Assembly (NCBI RefSeq): GCF_000246855.1 | Contig: NC_016609.1 | Location: forward strand, 1,550,001 to 1,614,000 | Direction: 5' to 3' | Length of the DNA: 64,000 bases | DNA from: Niastella koreensis GR20-10 | GTDB lineage: Bacteria; Bacteroidota; Bacteroidia; Chitinophagales; Chitinophagaceae | Shown: positions 26,524 to 38,600 of the stretch, one piece after another | Numbering within the stretch: position 1 is the stretch's first letter | Layout of the letters: every line of letters begins with the position of its first letter | Notes under the pieces: model-generated | What the model was told of the DNA's origin: nothing | What the model saw: only the letters and a program-made list of their open reading frames with translations | The model's database searches: none | Program-made: the position numbers and the translations under genes

Positions 26524-26969
26524 TATAGAAATTTACCCATCATCATAGCCCGCAGGATCAACTGGGCATAAATACCTGCCACCACATCATCGGCCATTAC
26601 ACCAATACCGCGGGGTAACGATTCTGCCCGTTTAATGCCCAGCGGTTTCACGATATCAAAAAAGCGGAAGAGCACACAGCCGGTAACGATATATAGCCAG
26701 TTATCGGGTAAAAAGGCCAGTGTTATCATCATGCCCGCTACCTCGTCTATTACGATCCTGTTGCTATCGTGCTCCCATACGCTTTCCATTTTGGTAGCGC
26801 TCCAGGTACCCACAGCCAGTAACACCACCAGCAACAGGGCCTGGTAAACATACCCTACAGGAATAAAATACCAGGCTAAACAAAAAACAACTGCAGCGGC
26901 TGTGCCTCCCCCCTTATTAAGGAAGCCAATTCCGCCTGCAGTCGCTATAATGCTGGCAATCCTTCTCAT
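26523..26969 (-). CDS. PgpA-like lipid phosphatase
   Basis: A 148-aa membrane protein of the phosphatidylglycerophosphatase A family. The signature regions are FLNKGGGTAAA near the N-terminus and the acidic IVIDEVAGMMITL motif around residues 73-85, with about four hydrophobic segments. Within this operon its more likely substrate is phosphatidylinositol phosphate, as shown for the inositol-lipid cluster of Bacteroides; classical phosphatidylglycerol phosphate is the alternative. Overlaps the inositol-3-phosphate synthase gene by 4 bp. Confidence 0.85.
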   Translation of the reverse strand: MRRIASIIATAGGIGFLNKGGGTAAAVVFCLAWYFIPVGYVYQALLLVVLLAVGTWSATKMESVWEHDSNRIVIDEVAGMMITLAFLPDNWLYIVTGCVLFRFFDIVKPLGIKRAESLPRGIGVMADDVVAGIYAQLILRAMMMGKFL

Positions 26970-28291
26970 ACCACGGGCTCTGTTGCTTTGGCACGGTTTA
27001 GCGCCGGCGCTGCCACTGTTTGCTCCTGCATTATTGCACGTAAAACTTCTTTTAATGTATTCAGCTGTTTGAAAATATCATTCTCAGCAGGTTCTCCCTG
27101 TTTTGTCTGGGGCGATTTAAGATAAAACGACAACCAGTCCTGTACACCGTACATGCCTGCACGTTGGGCCAGGTCGGCAAAAAGCGCCAGGTCAAGTACA
27201 ATGGGGGCTGCCAGGATAGAATCACGGCAAAGGAAATTGATCTTGATCTGCATGGGATAGTTGAGCCAGCCGAAAATATCAATGTTGTCCCAGCTCTCCT
27301 TGTTATCGCCATGTGGCGGATAATAATTGATGCGGATCTTATGATACAATTCACCGTACAGGTCAGGGTGCAGATCGGGCCGCAGAATATCTTCCAGTAC
27401 ACCCAGCTTCGACACCTCTTTGGTTTTAAAATTCTGCTCATCATCCAGCACCAGGCCATCGCGGTTACCCAGGATGTTGGTACTGAACCAGCCGGTAACT
27501 CCCAGTGAACGGGCTGCCAGTCCGGGCGCCACGATCGTTTTCATCAGCGTTTGTCCTGTTTTGAAATCCTTGCCGCCGATAGGTGTTTTTGTTTTGTTGG
27601 CCAGCTGTACAATGGCCGGAATATCGGTGGTGAGGTTAGGGGCGCCGTTGATAAAAGGAATACCTGCGCTAACGGCTGCATATGCATACACCATACTGGG
27701 GGCAATAGCCGGATCATTGTTTTTCAACCCTGCTTCAAAAGAAGCGATTGTTTCATGCACAGCCGATTGCTCCAGGTATTTTTCGGTTGAACCGGTCCAT
27801 ACGATCACTACCCGGTTTACGTTGTTTACTTTTTTGAACGTTTCAATATCCTGGATCAGTTCCTGGGCTGCTTCCCATTTGTTAGCGCTTTGCTTAATAA
27901 AGGTGCCATCCAGGTTGCGTACATAATTCCTGTCAAAAACGGCTTTCATGGGTTTTATCGCTTCCAGCTCGGGCCTGATGGCCTTCAGCAATTGCTGATC
28001 GAGCACGCGCGCATTGCTGGCTGCTTCATATACATTGTCTTCATAAATATCCCATCCGCCAAATACTACATCTTCCAGTGATGCCAGTGGCACAAAATCT
28101 TTAATAAGGGGGTAACGGTCGCCCTTTCCTTCGCCCAGCTCAATATGACCGGTTTGTGTATACGATCCGATCGGTTTAGCCAATCCCTTCCTGCTGGCAA
28201 TAACTCCTGCGATCATAGTAGAGGCAACAGCGCCCAGGCCAGGAAGCAGGATGCCTAATTTTCCTTCTGCCGGCAACATTTGTTCTTTCAT
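26966..28291 (-). CDS. Inositol-3-phosphate synthase
   Basis: A 441-aa enzyme that converts glucose 6-phosphate to 1L-myo-inositol 3-phosphate with bound NAD. The N-terminal Rossmann glycine motif is LPGLGAVASTMIAGV. The conserved catalytic region IGGKDFKTGQTLMKT (lysine) is followed by GWFSTNILGNRDG, and LCRDSILAAPIVLDL matches the C-terminal lid. The length fits the Bacteroidota/eukaryote-like branch. It supplies the inositol phosphate used by the neighbouring phosphatidyltransferase and lies 23 bp after the ceramide reductase gene. Confidence 0.95.
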   Translation of the reverse strand: MKEQMLPAEGKLGILLPGLGAVASTMIAGVIASRKGLAKPIGSYTQTGHIELGEGKGDRYPLIKDFVPLASLEDVVFGGWDIYEDNVYEAASNARVLDQQLLKAIRPELEAIKPMKAVFDRNYVRNLDGTFIKQSANKWEAAQELIQDIETFKKVNNVNRVVIVWTGSTEKYLEQSAVHETIASFEAGLKNNDPAIAPSMVYAYAAVSAGIPFINGAPNLTTDIPAIVQLANKTKTPIGGKDFKTGQTLMKTIVAPGLAARSLGVTGWFSTNILGNRDGLVLDDEQNFKTKEVSKLGVLEDILRPDLHPDLYGELYHKIRINYYPPHGDNKESWDNIDIFGWLNYPMQIKINFLCRDSILAAPIVLDLALFADLAQRAGMYGVQDWLSFYLKSPQTKQGEPAENDIFKQLNTLKEVLRAIMQEQTVAAPALNRAKATEPVV

Positions 28292-28314
28292 AAACCTTGA
28301 TTTTTCTTATATAA

Positions 28315-29306
28315 TTATAACCACTTGTTTGAACGGTACCATTGCAATGTTTCCCTGAGCCCCTGCTCCAAAGAATATTGCGGACGATAATGCAGGTGCA
28401 TTTTTGCTTTTTCAATACTGCATTGCCAGCTGATGGCTGTTAGTTCATGCAGCTTTTCCCGGTTAAGCACCGGCGTTTTTCCACGCCAGCCACTCCATTT
28501 TTCCAGGGCAAAGGCCATTCCTTTGACCACGTTATATGGCAGGTGAAATCGTATAGTTTTTTTGTTCAGTATTTGTTTGGAAAGCGTGGCGAGCTCATAT
28601 TGGTCATAGTTCCCGCCATCGGAAATATTGAACGTCATTTGCGACACGGTGAGGAATAACGAATTTATAGCCACCGAAGCCAGGTCCTTCACATACACGA
28701 AGCTTAGCTTTTGATCGGCCACCCGGCCGATGTAGGGTTCTATGCCACGACGGATGGAACGCAGCATAATAAAAATATCCCGTTCCCGCGGACCATATAC
28801 GGCTGTAGGCCGCAGTACTACCAACGGCAGTGAGGGCAGTGCCTTTAACTTTTGTTCTGCCAGCAGTTTGCTTCTTCCATAAGCAGTTACCGGCGCCGGC
28901 ATGGTGTCTTCCGTGATCAACCGAAGCCGGCTGTCCAGGGGACCCACTGCAGCCAGGCTGCTAATCAAAACAAACTTTTTCAGTACCGTGCCTGGTACTG
29001 CTGCGGCAGCGTTGGCCAGGTTAAAAGCATACCCGGCATTGATGGTATCATATTGTTGCTGCGAACCGGCCCGGGTAGCGCCGGCTGCATGAATGATATA
29101 ATTGAAACCGCCGTCAACTAATTGTTTTTCCAGCAGTGACGGGCTGGTGTAATCCAGTTCACAAAACCGGAGATCAAATTCTTTCAGGTGTCTGGTGTCA
29201 CTACCTTTCCTCACTGCTGCATACACCTCCAGGTTCCTGCGCAGGGCTTCTTCTATAAGGTGAAAACCTACGAAGCCGCTGGCTCCCGTTATCAATACCT
29301 TTTCTT

Positions 29307-29310
<4 letters not shown>
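28315..29310 (-). CDS. NAD-dependent epimerase-type ceramide reductase (CerR) candidate
   Basis: A 331-aa extended short-chain dehydrogenase. The Rossmann motif is ITGASGFVGFHL at the N-terminus, with the catalytic Ser in VLISSLAAVG and the YGRSK (Tyr-x3-Lys) pair. In Caulobacter an epimerase-like SDR encoded near serine palmitoyltransferase reduces the 3-oxo group of oxidised ceramide. The position here, directly after the GNAT-type acyltransferase (4-bp overlap) and serine palmitoyltransferase, supports the same job. A nucleotide-sugar epimerase activity is the alternative but no sugar genes are nearby. Confidence 0.8.
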
Positions 29311-31654
<2,344 letters not shown>

Positions 31655-31677
31655 TTATATGATCCAATCTTCGGATG

Positions 31678-31708
31678 CAAAGTTGAAAAGAGAACAACAC
31701 AAGCGCAA
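31678..31708 (-). promoter_or_regulatory. Possible promoter of the sphingolipid operon
   Basis: On the minus strand CAACTTTG (31685-31678, one mismatch to the Bacteroidota -7 consensus TAnnTTTG) is preceded by TTG at 31708-31706 with a 20-bp spacer. It lies about 27 bp upstream of the serine palmitoyltransferase start. Weak evidence. Confidence 0.3.
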
Positions 31709-31905
31709 TGTCAAAAAGTCTCCGGGATATGTCTAAAATTCCTCTATCCGTATTGCTCTCTATTGAATTGAAAAAAATGTTTTTCTCCCTGAACAAAAGG
31801 CTGTCCAGGGTTGTATTGCGTCACTATAATGTATGATAGCATATAGGCATAACATGTCACATAGGCCGCATGATCTATGTCTAAAAGGAATGTATAATAA
31901 TCTGC

Positions 31906-32802
31906 CTAAACGCTTTTTCTATAGTCGGAAGGGGTGATCCCGGTATAACGTTTAAAGAATTTGCTAAAGAAAAACTGATCGCTGAAATACAGCAGGTCCG
32001 CTACCTGTGCAATGCTCAGGGAAGGATCGCGCAATAAATTCTTGGCTTCCACTATTACCAGGTCGTCGATATATTTGCCTGCTGTTTTGCCGGTGATCTT
32101 CTTTACCGTTTGGGTAAGGTACTTGGGGGTTACATACAATCTGTTGGCATAAAACAGTAAACTACGTTCCGTTTTTATATGTTTCGATAACAAACCCAGG
32201 AACTTCCATAAGATCTCCTCTTTGTGATCGTGTACGGTTTTTTTCTGGTTTGAATATTTGTGGTAAAGCCCGGCCAGTTCAAACTGGAACACATTAAAAA
32301 AATGACGTACTACATCTGCGGAGAACGGATGTTGGTCCTGTGACAAATTCTTTTCCTGTAACAGCAGGATAAGAGTCATGAACCGGGAAGCATCGTCAGC
32401 AGCCAGGTGCAGATGGGTACTGCGGCTGTTTAAAAGAAATTCAAACAGATCTATATGTCTTTGAGAAAGGCCTGTGTCTAACAGGAAGTCTGGCGTAAAG
32501 GCCACGCAGGCTGCATTGCAGGTATTGGTTGCCCCGTCCGACTGACGCACCATATGCGGCGGGATGATTAACAGGTCATTTTCTTTTACAACATGTTCTT
32601 CTCCATTCAGTTGAATAGTTAAACAATCATCCATAACCAGCAATACCCAATAAGAATCTGTACGAAAAGGATGTGCAAAGTGAGGCTTTGTATGCTCCGG
32701 CTTTTTTATCAACACCTTCAGGCCTTCCATATGCCATGAATGACCGGTAAGGTCGTTCATATCCTTGATCGAATGCAGGTAAACAGGGCTAACACTCTTC
32801 AT
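31906..32802 (-). CDS. AraC-family transcriptional regulator
   Basis: A 298-aa regulator with an N-terminal cupin-like sensing domain (residues about 30-130, including LIIPPHMVRQSD) and a C-terminal AraC double helix-turn-helix (SLLFYANRLYVTPKYLTQTVKK and SIAQVADLLYFSDQFFFSKFFKRY, ending TPSDYRKS). It reads in the same direction as the sphingolipid operon, 254 bp upstream of it. Regulation of that operon is possible but not shown. Stand-alone gene. Confidence 0.9.
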   Translation of the reverse strand: MKSVSPVYLHSIKDMNDLTGHSWHMEGLKVLIKKPEHTKPHFAHPFRTDSYWVLLVMDDCLTIQLNGEEHVVKENDLLIIPPHMVRQSDGATNTCNAACVAFTPDFLLDTGLSQRHIDLFEFLLNSRSTHLHLAADDASRFMTLILLLQEKNLSQDQHPFSADVVRHFFNVFQFELAGLYHKYSNQKKTVHDHKEEILWKFLGLLSKHIKTERSLLFYANRLYVTPKYLTQTVKKITGKTAGKYIDDLVIVEAKNLLRDPSLSIAQVADLLYFSDQFFFSKFFKRYTGITPSDYRKSV

Positions 32803-32993
32803 ACAAATAATTTAAGGTGTATGAAGCAGGCACAAATAACCGCGGTATATATAATAATATACGCCAGGTAGGTTTTAGTATCATAGCAGTCCAGTCTTAA
32901 GTTGTTCCAATTCTTTGATCAAAATTAACGAGCAAGTAACATTGGGAATTGATTGATTGTTCGGAAAAGTTAAACAATTGTTTGATTTTTTTT

Positions 32994-33035
32994 AAAAAGG
33001 AGGTCATTCACCGGCGACGAATGACCTCCTTTTTT
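32994..33035 (-). terminator. Strong intrinsic terminator after DoxX gene (bidirectional)
   Basis: A 16-bp perfect stem (GAATGACCTCCTTTTT on one arm) with a 9-nt loop, flanked by A and T runs on both sides, directly after the stop of the DoxX gene. The rest of the gap 32803-33038 is A+T-rich with no gene. Confidence 0.9.
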
Positions 33036-33038
33036 ATT

Positions 33039-33404
33039 TTAACGGGCCTGAACTATTTTATAATAACTCCAATAGGAGATTATTAAAATGGTTAAGCCTA
33101 TGGAAGGAAAGATGTTAACGGTTTTCAATCCGTCAATAATTGTCATACTTACAAAGGCTGCAATAAAGTCAATGGCAAAACCTGCATAGGCCCACTCTTT
33201 TACCCGGAGCGGCATTTGAGGAATAATCAATGCAAGACCACCGAGTAATTTAAAGATGGCTAACATTAATATAAAATAAATGGGATAGCCTAAATGTGTT
33301 ATTGCTTCCTTTGTTGTACTGTCATTGGTGGTGAAGATGGGCATCAAAGCCTGGGTCAGGAAAAGAAAACCGGTGGTTACCCAGAAAACTATTTTGGTTT
33401 TCAT
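33039..33404 (-). CDS. DoxX-like integral membrane protein
   Basis: A 121-aa protein with four transmembrane helices and the DoxX-like pattern (GFLFLTQALMP, LGYPIYFILMLAIFKLLGGLAL, KEWAYAGFAIDFIAAF). DoxX-like proteins are small membrane proteins with loosely defined redox or transport roles. It lies 12 bp after the VOC gene, with which it forms an operon. Confidence 0.88.
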   Translation of the reverse strand: MKTKIVFWVTTGFLFLTQALMPIFTTNDSTTKEAITHLGYPIYFILMLAIFKLLGGLALIIPQMPLRVKEWAYAGFAIDFIAAFVSMTIIDGLKTVNIFPSIGLTILIISYWSYYKIVQAR

Positions 33405-33416
33405 TGTGTGCCTGTT

Positions 33417-33842
33417 TTATTTTTTCGCATCAAAACTTATCATCCATTGAATGCCGAACTTATCAGTAAGCATGCCTACATAAGCTCCCCAGAAACCTTT
33501 ATTCATGGCCATCGTTATTTGGCCACCGTTAGAAAGGCCATTGAAGATCTTATCGGCTTCTTTCTCAGATTCGGTAATTACGGTAAGCGTGAAGTTGTTT
33601 CCCGGAGTTAAAGTTTGTCCCATGGATTCTAACGTATCCGAGGCCAGCAAATGAGTATGTTTACCCATGGGTAACGACATGTGCATTATTTTTTGCTGCG
33701 CTTCTGCAGAAATTTTATCGCCACCCGGCATGTCTTTAAATTTCTCGAACACATTGAAGTCACCGCCGAAAACTGATTTGTAAAACAGCATTGCCTTTTC
33801 GGTATCGCCTGCAAAATTTAAATAAGGATTAATCACAATCAT
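33417..33842 (-). CDS. VOC-family protein (PhnB/glyoxalase-like)
   Basis: A 141-aa protein with the two beta-alpha-beta-beta-beta repeats of the vicinal oxygen chelate fold: INPYLNFAGDTEKAMLFYKSVFGGDF at the N-terminus, KHTHLLASDTLESMG, and WGAYVGMLTDKFGIQWMI at the end. It is the PhnB-like type without an obvious full metal triad. First gene of a two-gene operon with DoxX, divergent from the GlxA-type regulator. Confidence 0.9.
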   Translation of the reverse strand: MIVINPYLNFAGDTEKAMLFYKSVFGGDFNVFEKFKDMPGGDKISAEAQQKIMHMSLPMGKHTHLLASDTLESMGQTLTPGNNFTLTVITESEKEADKIFNGLSNGGQITMAMNKGFWGAYVGMLTDKFGIQWMISFDAKK

Positions 33843-33865
33843 ATTATGTTATTTTTAGTACAGGA

Positions 33866-33884
33866 CAAAGATAGCGGCGCTATC
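33866..33884 (-). promoter_or_regulatory. -7 element of the VOC-DoxX operon overlapped by a palindrome
   Basis: On the minus strand TATCTTTG (33873-33866) matches the Bacteroidota -7 consensus TAnnTTTG exactly. It is overlapped by the perfect palindrome GATAGC-GGC-GCTATC (33870-33884), placed where a repressor would block the promoter. The start codon of the VOC gene lies 24 bp further on. No good -33 TTG is seen. Confidence 0.5.
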
Positions 33885-33953
33885 TCCCTTCCATGGCATG
33901 TTAATCCGACAAACTAGCATGGCGATTGCGCCAAATACGCCTATATTTACTTT

Positions 33954-34922
33954 ATGAAGGAGGTTTCCATTATCATTCCTCATGAAGCACTGATCTCTTC
34001 CATTGAAGATGCCAGGTACCTGTTTTCAAAGGTAAATGAGTATCTCTGTCAGCAGGGTGGAAGCCCGGTGTTCCATGTTAAACTGGTAGGCCTCACAAGG
34101 GAAATTTCCCTGGTACATGGGCATTATATGATAAAAACCGATGCGGTGATCCAGGAAGTTGAAAGGCCCGATCTGATAATAATACCCTCCATTAATGAAG
34201 AAATTATTCCGCTCCTGACCTTTAACCTGAAATTCAATCCCTGGCTTATTCAGAACTACCAGTTGGGTTCAGAGATCGCCAGCCTTTGCACCGGCTCCTT
34301 TTTACTGGCATCAACAGGGTTGTTAAAGGAAAAGGACTGCGCCACGCACTGGCAATATGCCAATGAATTCAGGGCCTATTTCCCCACAGTTAAACTGGTA
34401 GATGATAAGATCATTACTGAACAGAAAGGTATTTATACAAGCGGCGGCTCTACCTCATACTGGAATTTGTTATTGCACCTGGTTGAAAAGTATACTGATA
34501 AATCGACTGCCATCTGGGCCTCAAAATATTTTTCCCTGGATATAAGCAGGAACAGCCAATCTCAATTTGCCATCTTTAACGGGCAAAAGGAGCATACCGA
34601 TAAAGAGGTGCTGTTCATCCAGGAGTTTATTGAATTACATTATGGCGAAAAATTTACCGTGGAGACTTTAGCGGGTAAAGTAAATGTGGCCAGAAGGACC
34701 TTTGAAAGGCGGTTCAGAAATGCCACGCATAATTCCATTATTGAATATATTCAACGGGTAAAAATAGAAGTAGCTAAAAAGCAACTGGAAGCCGGCAGAA
34801 AAACAGCCTACGAAGTAATGTTCGATGTGGGGTATACAGATATGAACGCTTTTCGTGAGGTGTTCAGTAAAGTTGCCGGGTTAACACCTGTAGAGTACAG
34901 GAATAAATACAATACGTTATGA
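33954..34922 (+). CDS. GlxA-type transcriptional regulator (DJ-1/PfpI + AraC)
   Basis: A 322-aa regulator. Residues 1-190 form a DJ-1/PfpI class I glutamine-amidotransferase-like domain with the nucleophile-elbow Cys in SLCTGSFLLASTGLL; residues about 225-320 form an AraC helix-turn-helix domain (FTVETLAGKVNVARRTFERRF, AYEVMFDVGYTDMNAFREVF, TPVEYRNKY). Divergent from the VOC-DoxX operon, which it may control. Its end overlaps the convergent response regulator by 6 bp. Confidence 0.92.
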   Translation: MKEVSIIIPHEALISSIEDARYLFSKVNEYLCQQGGSPVFHVKLVGLTREISLVHGHYMIKTDAVIQEVERPDLIIIPSINEEIIPLLTFNLKFNPWLIQNYQLGSEIASLCTGSFLLASTGLLKEKDCATHWQYANEFRAYFPTVKLVDDKIITEQKGIYTSGGSTSYWNLLLHLVEKYTDKSTAIWASKYFSLDISRNSQSQFAIFNGQKEHTDKEVLFIQEFIELHYGEKFTVETLAGKVNVARRTFERRFRNATHNSIIEYIQRVKIEVAKKQLEAGRKTAYEVMFDVGYTDMNAFREVFSKVAGLTPVEYRNKYNTL

Positions 34923-35690
34923 CCACTGTTTTGCGTATTCAGTCGGTGTCATATTAAACTGCTTCTGAAAGTTCCTGCCAAACTGGGTCAATGAATTATA
35001 ACCTACTTTTTCTGCAATATCATTCATATGGGTATTCCCCTGGCTGATCATTTCCGCCGCTATTTTCAACCTTGTCAGGTTGATCATTTCATTGGGCGAA
35101 AGATCGGTGATGGATTTTATTTTCCGGTACAGGGTAGGGCGGCTCATATTCATCATAGTGGCCAGTCTTTCCACATCCAGGTCATGGTCTGTAATATTTT
35201 TTTGAATAACCTGATGTAATTGTTCCATAAACTCTTCATCCATCCGGTTGTGGGCAACGCCTTTAATATGCACCAACGGACTTTTGGCAAAATATTCTTT
35301 AAGCCGGTTGCGGTTTTCGAGCAGGCTGGCCACCTGGGCATTCAGGTGTTCGGGCGAAAATGGTTTTTCTATGTAAACATCTGCCCCCGATTTAAGCCCT
35401 TCAATTTTTGATTGCAGGATGTTTTTAGCTGTTAGGAGGATGATAGGAATATGGCTCAATTCAAAATCGGCTTTCATGCGTTGACATAATTCAAATCCAT
35501 CCATTTTATCCATCATCACATCGCTGATCACCAGGTGAACAATATGTTCGTGTAATTGCTGCAGGGCTGCTGAGCCATCCTGGGCGGTAAGCACATGATA
35601 GTCTGCCTGCAAATCGTCTGAAAGAAATTCGAGGATCTCTTCATTGTCATCTACAATAAGTATGGTGGTCTTTTGTTGTTCCATTATCAT
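34917..35690 (-). CDS. Response regulator with AraC DNA-binding domain
   Basis: A 257-aa two-component regulator: receiver domain with acidic pocket D14/D15, phosphoacceptor D57 (VISDVMM) and the switch Lys in FSPEHLN-preceding YIEKP; then an AraC helix-turn-helix domain (LDVERLATMMNMSRPTLYRKI to TPTEYAKQWS). It starts 7 bp after the sensor kinase and matches the C-terminal half of a hybrid two-component system, here made as a separate protein. Likely activates the second SusC/SusD locus. Confidence 0.93.
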   Translation of the reverse strand: MIMEQQKTTILIVDDNEEILEFLSDDLQADYHVLTAQDGSAALQQLHEHIVHLVISDVMMDKMDGFELCQRMKADFELSHIPIILLTAKNILQSKIEGLKSGADVYIEKPFSPEHLNAQVASLLENRNRLKEYFAKSPLVHIKGVAHNRMDEEFMEQLHQVIQKNITDHDLDVERLATMMNMSRPTLYRKIKSITDLSPNEMINLTRLKIAAEMISQGNTHMNDIAEKVGYNSLTQFGRNFQKQFNMTPTEYAKQWS

Positions 35691-35697
35691 ATGCTGA

Positions 35698-38600
35698 TTA
35701 AACAGGTAATGTAAAAATAAATGTATTCAGCCCCCGGTCAGTTGTAATGGTCAGATCGCCTTTCTGTAATTGCGCAAGCGAACGGGCGAGTGACAGACCA
35801 ATACCGGTACCGGTTGCTTTTTCGGTTTCCTTCATCCGGAAAAATGGTTCAAATACTTTATCATGCAATGCGGTTGGAATAAGGTTGCCATCATTGCTGA
35901 TAGCGATGGTTACGCAGTTGTCGTGCTGGTTTAAAGGTTGTATTTCTGCGATGATCTTCGATTTACCATATTTCACGGCATTGTCAAGCAGGTTGCTGAT
36001 GATCTTAATGGTGCTCTCTTCATCTGCCTGTACATAAACAGTAGCTGTTGCAATAACCTGCATGTGCAGGTTTTTCTGCTCGGCTGCCGATTGAAAAATG
36101 GCGCAGGCATTCCTGAGCAGTTCGGTTACATTGAAACTGGTGGGGTTCACCAGGAAATGGTCTGATTCTATTTTCCGGAAGTCAAGCAGCTGGTTCGTTA
36201 AGGTGAGCAGCCGTTCCGTATTCCGGTTCATCGCCAGCAGGTATTTTTCAAACTGCGGCAGGGCATGTACCTGCTTCAGCATTTTTTCCATGGGGGCCCT
36301 TATCAACGTCAGCGGAGTACGGATTTCATGGGCAATCTTGGTAAAGAAATCCATTTTGGACTGGTAGCTCTCTTTTTCCTTTTTTATTTCAAACAATTCC
36401 ATTTCCCGTTGTTGCCTGGCCAGTTGCCGGTTGTGATAAAACCGGAAAATCAGGTAAGCCGCTAACAGTAACAGGGCGCTGTATAACAGGTAGGCCAGCG
36501 TGCTTTTGTACCAGGGTGGCAGAATTTCAATAGTAATACTAACCATATTATTGCTCCACCTGTCATTGCCGCTGCCACTCTTTACAGACAAGTGATACGT
36601 ATTGGGCGGCAGGTTGGTAAAATAGATCCGGTTGTTGGCGCCAATATAGTTCCAGGCATTGTCTATGCCCCGCATTTGATAAGCATATTGCACGTTGGCC
36701 GGCGAGCTGAAGCTTAATGCCGAAAACTCAATGCTGAAAGTAGCCTGGTTATACGGCAACGTTATCTTTTGCGTAAGTACAATGGATTTGTTCAGCGGTG
36801 AGCCCTGGTTACTGATGGCCGCCTCCTTGTTAAAGATCTGGAAGCCGGTGAAGTAAACCGGGGGTGTATAATTGTTTGGCTGAAAGCCATCGGGGTTGAA
36901 CGCGATCATTCCTTTTACACTGCCAAAATATAGTTTGCCGGCTGCATCCATGAACCCTGAATTGTAATTGAACTGATCGGTCAGCAGCCCGCTGGCCTGG
37001 GTAAAAATAGTAATGGCGCCGTGGTTAACATCGTATCGCACAAGTCCTTTTGACGTAGTGATAAAAAGGTTACCCTGTCTATCTTCCAGGGTGTTGTAAA
37101 TTAAATTGCTGGGCAACCCGTTTTTGTCTGAATAAGTTTTCAGGAAGGAACGTTCCTGGTTAAAGCAGTACAACCCGTTTTCGGTGGAGACCCAGATGTT
37201 GTGTTGCCTGTCCTGGTACAAACGGGTAATGCGTGTTTTCACCAGGGCATCTTCACCATGGCTCAGCACCCGGTAATGGCCGTAGATCTCTTTTGTTGGA
37301 TTGTAAAAGAACAACCCCGCATTGAAGGTGGCTATCCACAGGGTGCCTTGGTCGTCTTCCAGTACACCTGAATAAAAAGTGTTGAAAGGTAAAAATGAAA
37401 GCAGTTGAAAATTGTCGGCATCCCGGTTATATTGGTAAAAGCCATTGGACGTGGCCAGGTAGATCTGTCCGGCCTTTGTTTTATACAGGGAATAAACGAA
37501 ATTACTTTTCAGGCTGTTGGCATCTCCACCGGCTATATAATGCCGGATAACTTTCCCGGTGCAAAGATCCATTTTGTCGAGCCCGTGTTCAAAAGTACCG
37601 ATCCATAAAACATGCCCGTCAATCAGCAACCCATGAATATTAGTATGTGCAATATTGTAAGGCGATTGGCCAGGCTGGTAGTTGATGAACCGGCCCGTGT
37701 GTGGATTGTATTTGTTCAGCCCCGCATCTTCGGTCCCGATCCAGAAATTACCGGCGCTGTCCTGTACAATTTCCCGCACCGCATTGCCACTGATGGAATT
37801 TTGTCCGGTCTGCGGGAAATATTTTTCGAATAGCAGATGCTGGTTGGAGTAATAATTTACCCCGCCGAAATAAGTGCCGATCCATAAGCCGCCTTCCCGG
37901 TCGCGGCTGAGCGAGTAAATTGCATTATCAGTTAAGGCATATGGATTGTTATAACTCTTTTTCAGATTGAGGGCGCTGTGCGACCGGGTATCGTAAATAT
38001 AGATGCCGCTTTCGGTGCCCACCCAATATTCATAGCGGGAGCTTTTAATAAAATCGCGTACAAAAATTTCGGTGCCATCTTCGTTATAAGTAAGGATGTC
38101 GGTATAGGTATGCACCGCCAGGTCAAATTGTTTTACGCCCTGGTTGCTGGTGCCTATCAACAAAAAACCTTCGCCGCTGTCGAAGATCTTTTCTATATAA
38201 GTACTCACGGGCGGCCTGGAATGCGCGAATAGTGGATACCAAATGAACCGGCCATCTGTTTCATTGAACAAGCCGAGTTGTCCATGACCACTGGCCACCC
38301 AGATGTGCCCGGCCGTATCACCGCAAACGGCCGTGTAGTAATCATCGTTATTGTTGATTGGATATTCTGTGATGGTTGAACCAGCCCTTTCATATTTGAA
38401 AAGCCTGAACCTGGCAATAAACCAAAGGTTGCCATGGCCATCGTTTCCGATTCCCTGGATATAGGAGGGAAGGCTGTTGTTCAACAGGGAAAAGTTTTCC
38501 TTTTCTTCATTGTATTTGTACAGTCCTCTTTCTGTACCTACCCACAACACACCTTGTTTATCCTGTAATAATTTTGTGATGGAGTTATTGCCGAGGGAGT

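Noticed and set aside
26204-26548. Plus-strand frame across the heptamer arrays as a gene
   Set aside because: It is antisense to GtrA and mirrors the repeat; the GtrA frame has conserved helices on both sides.
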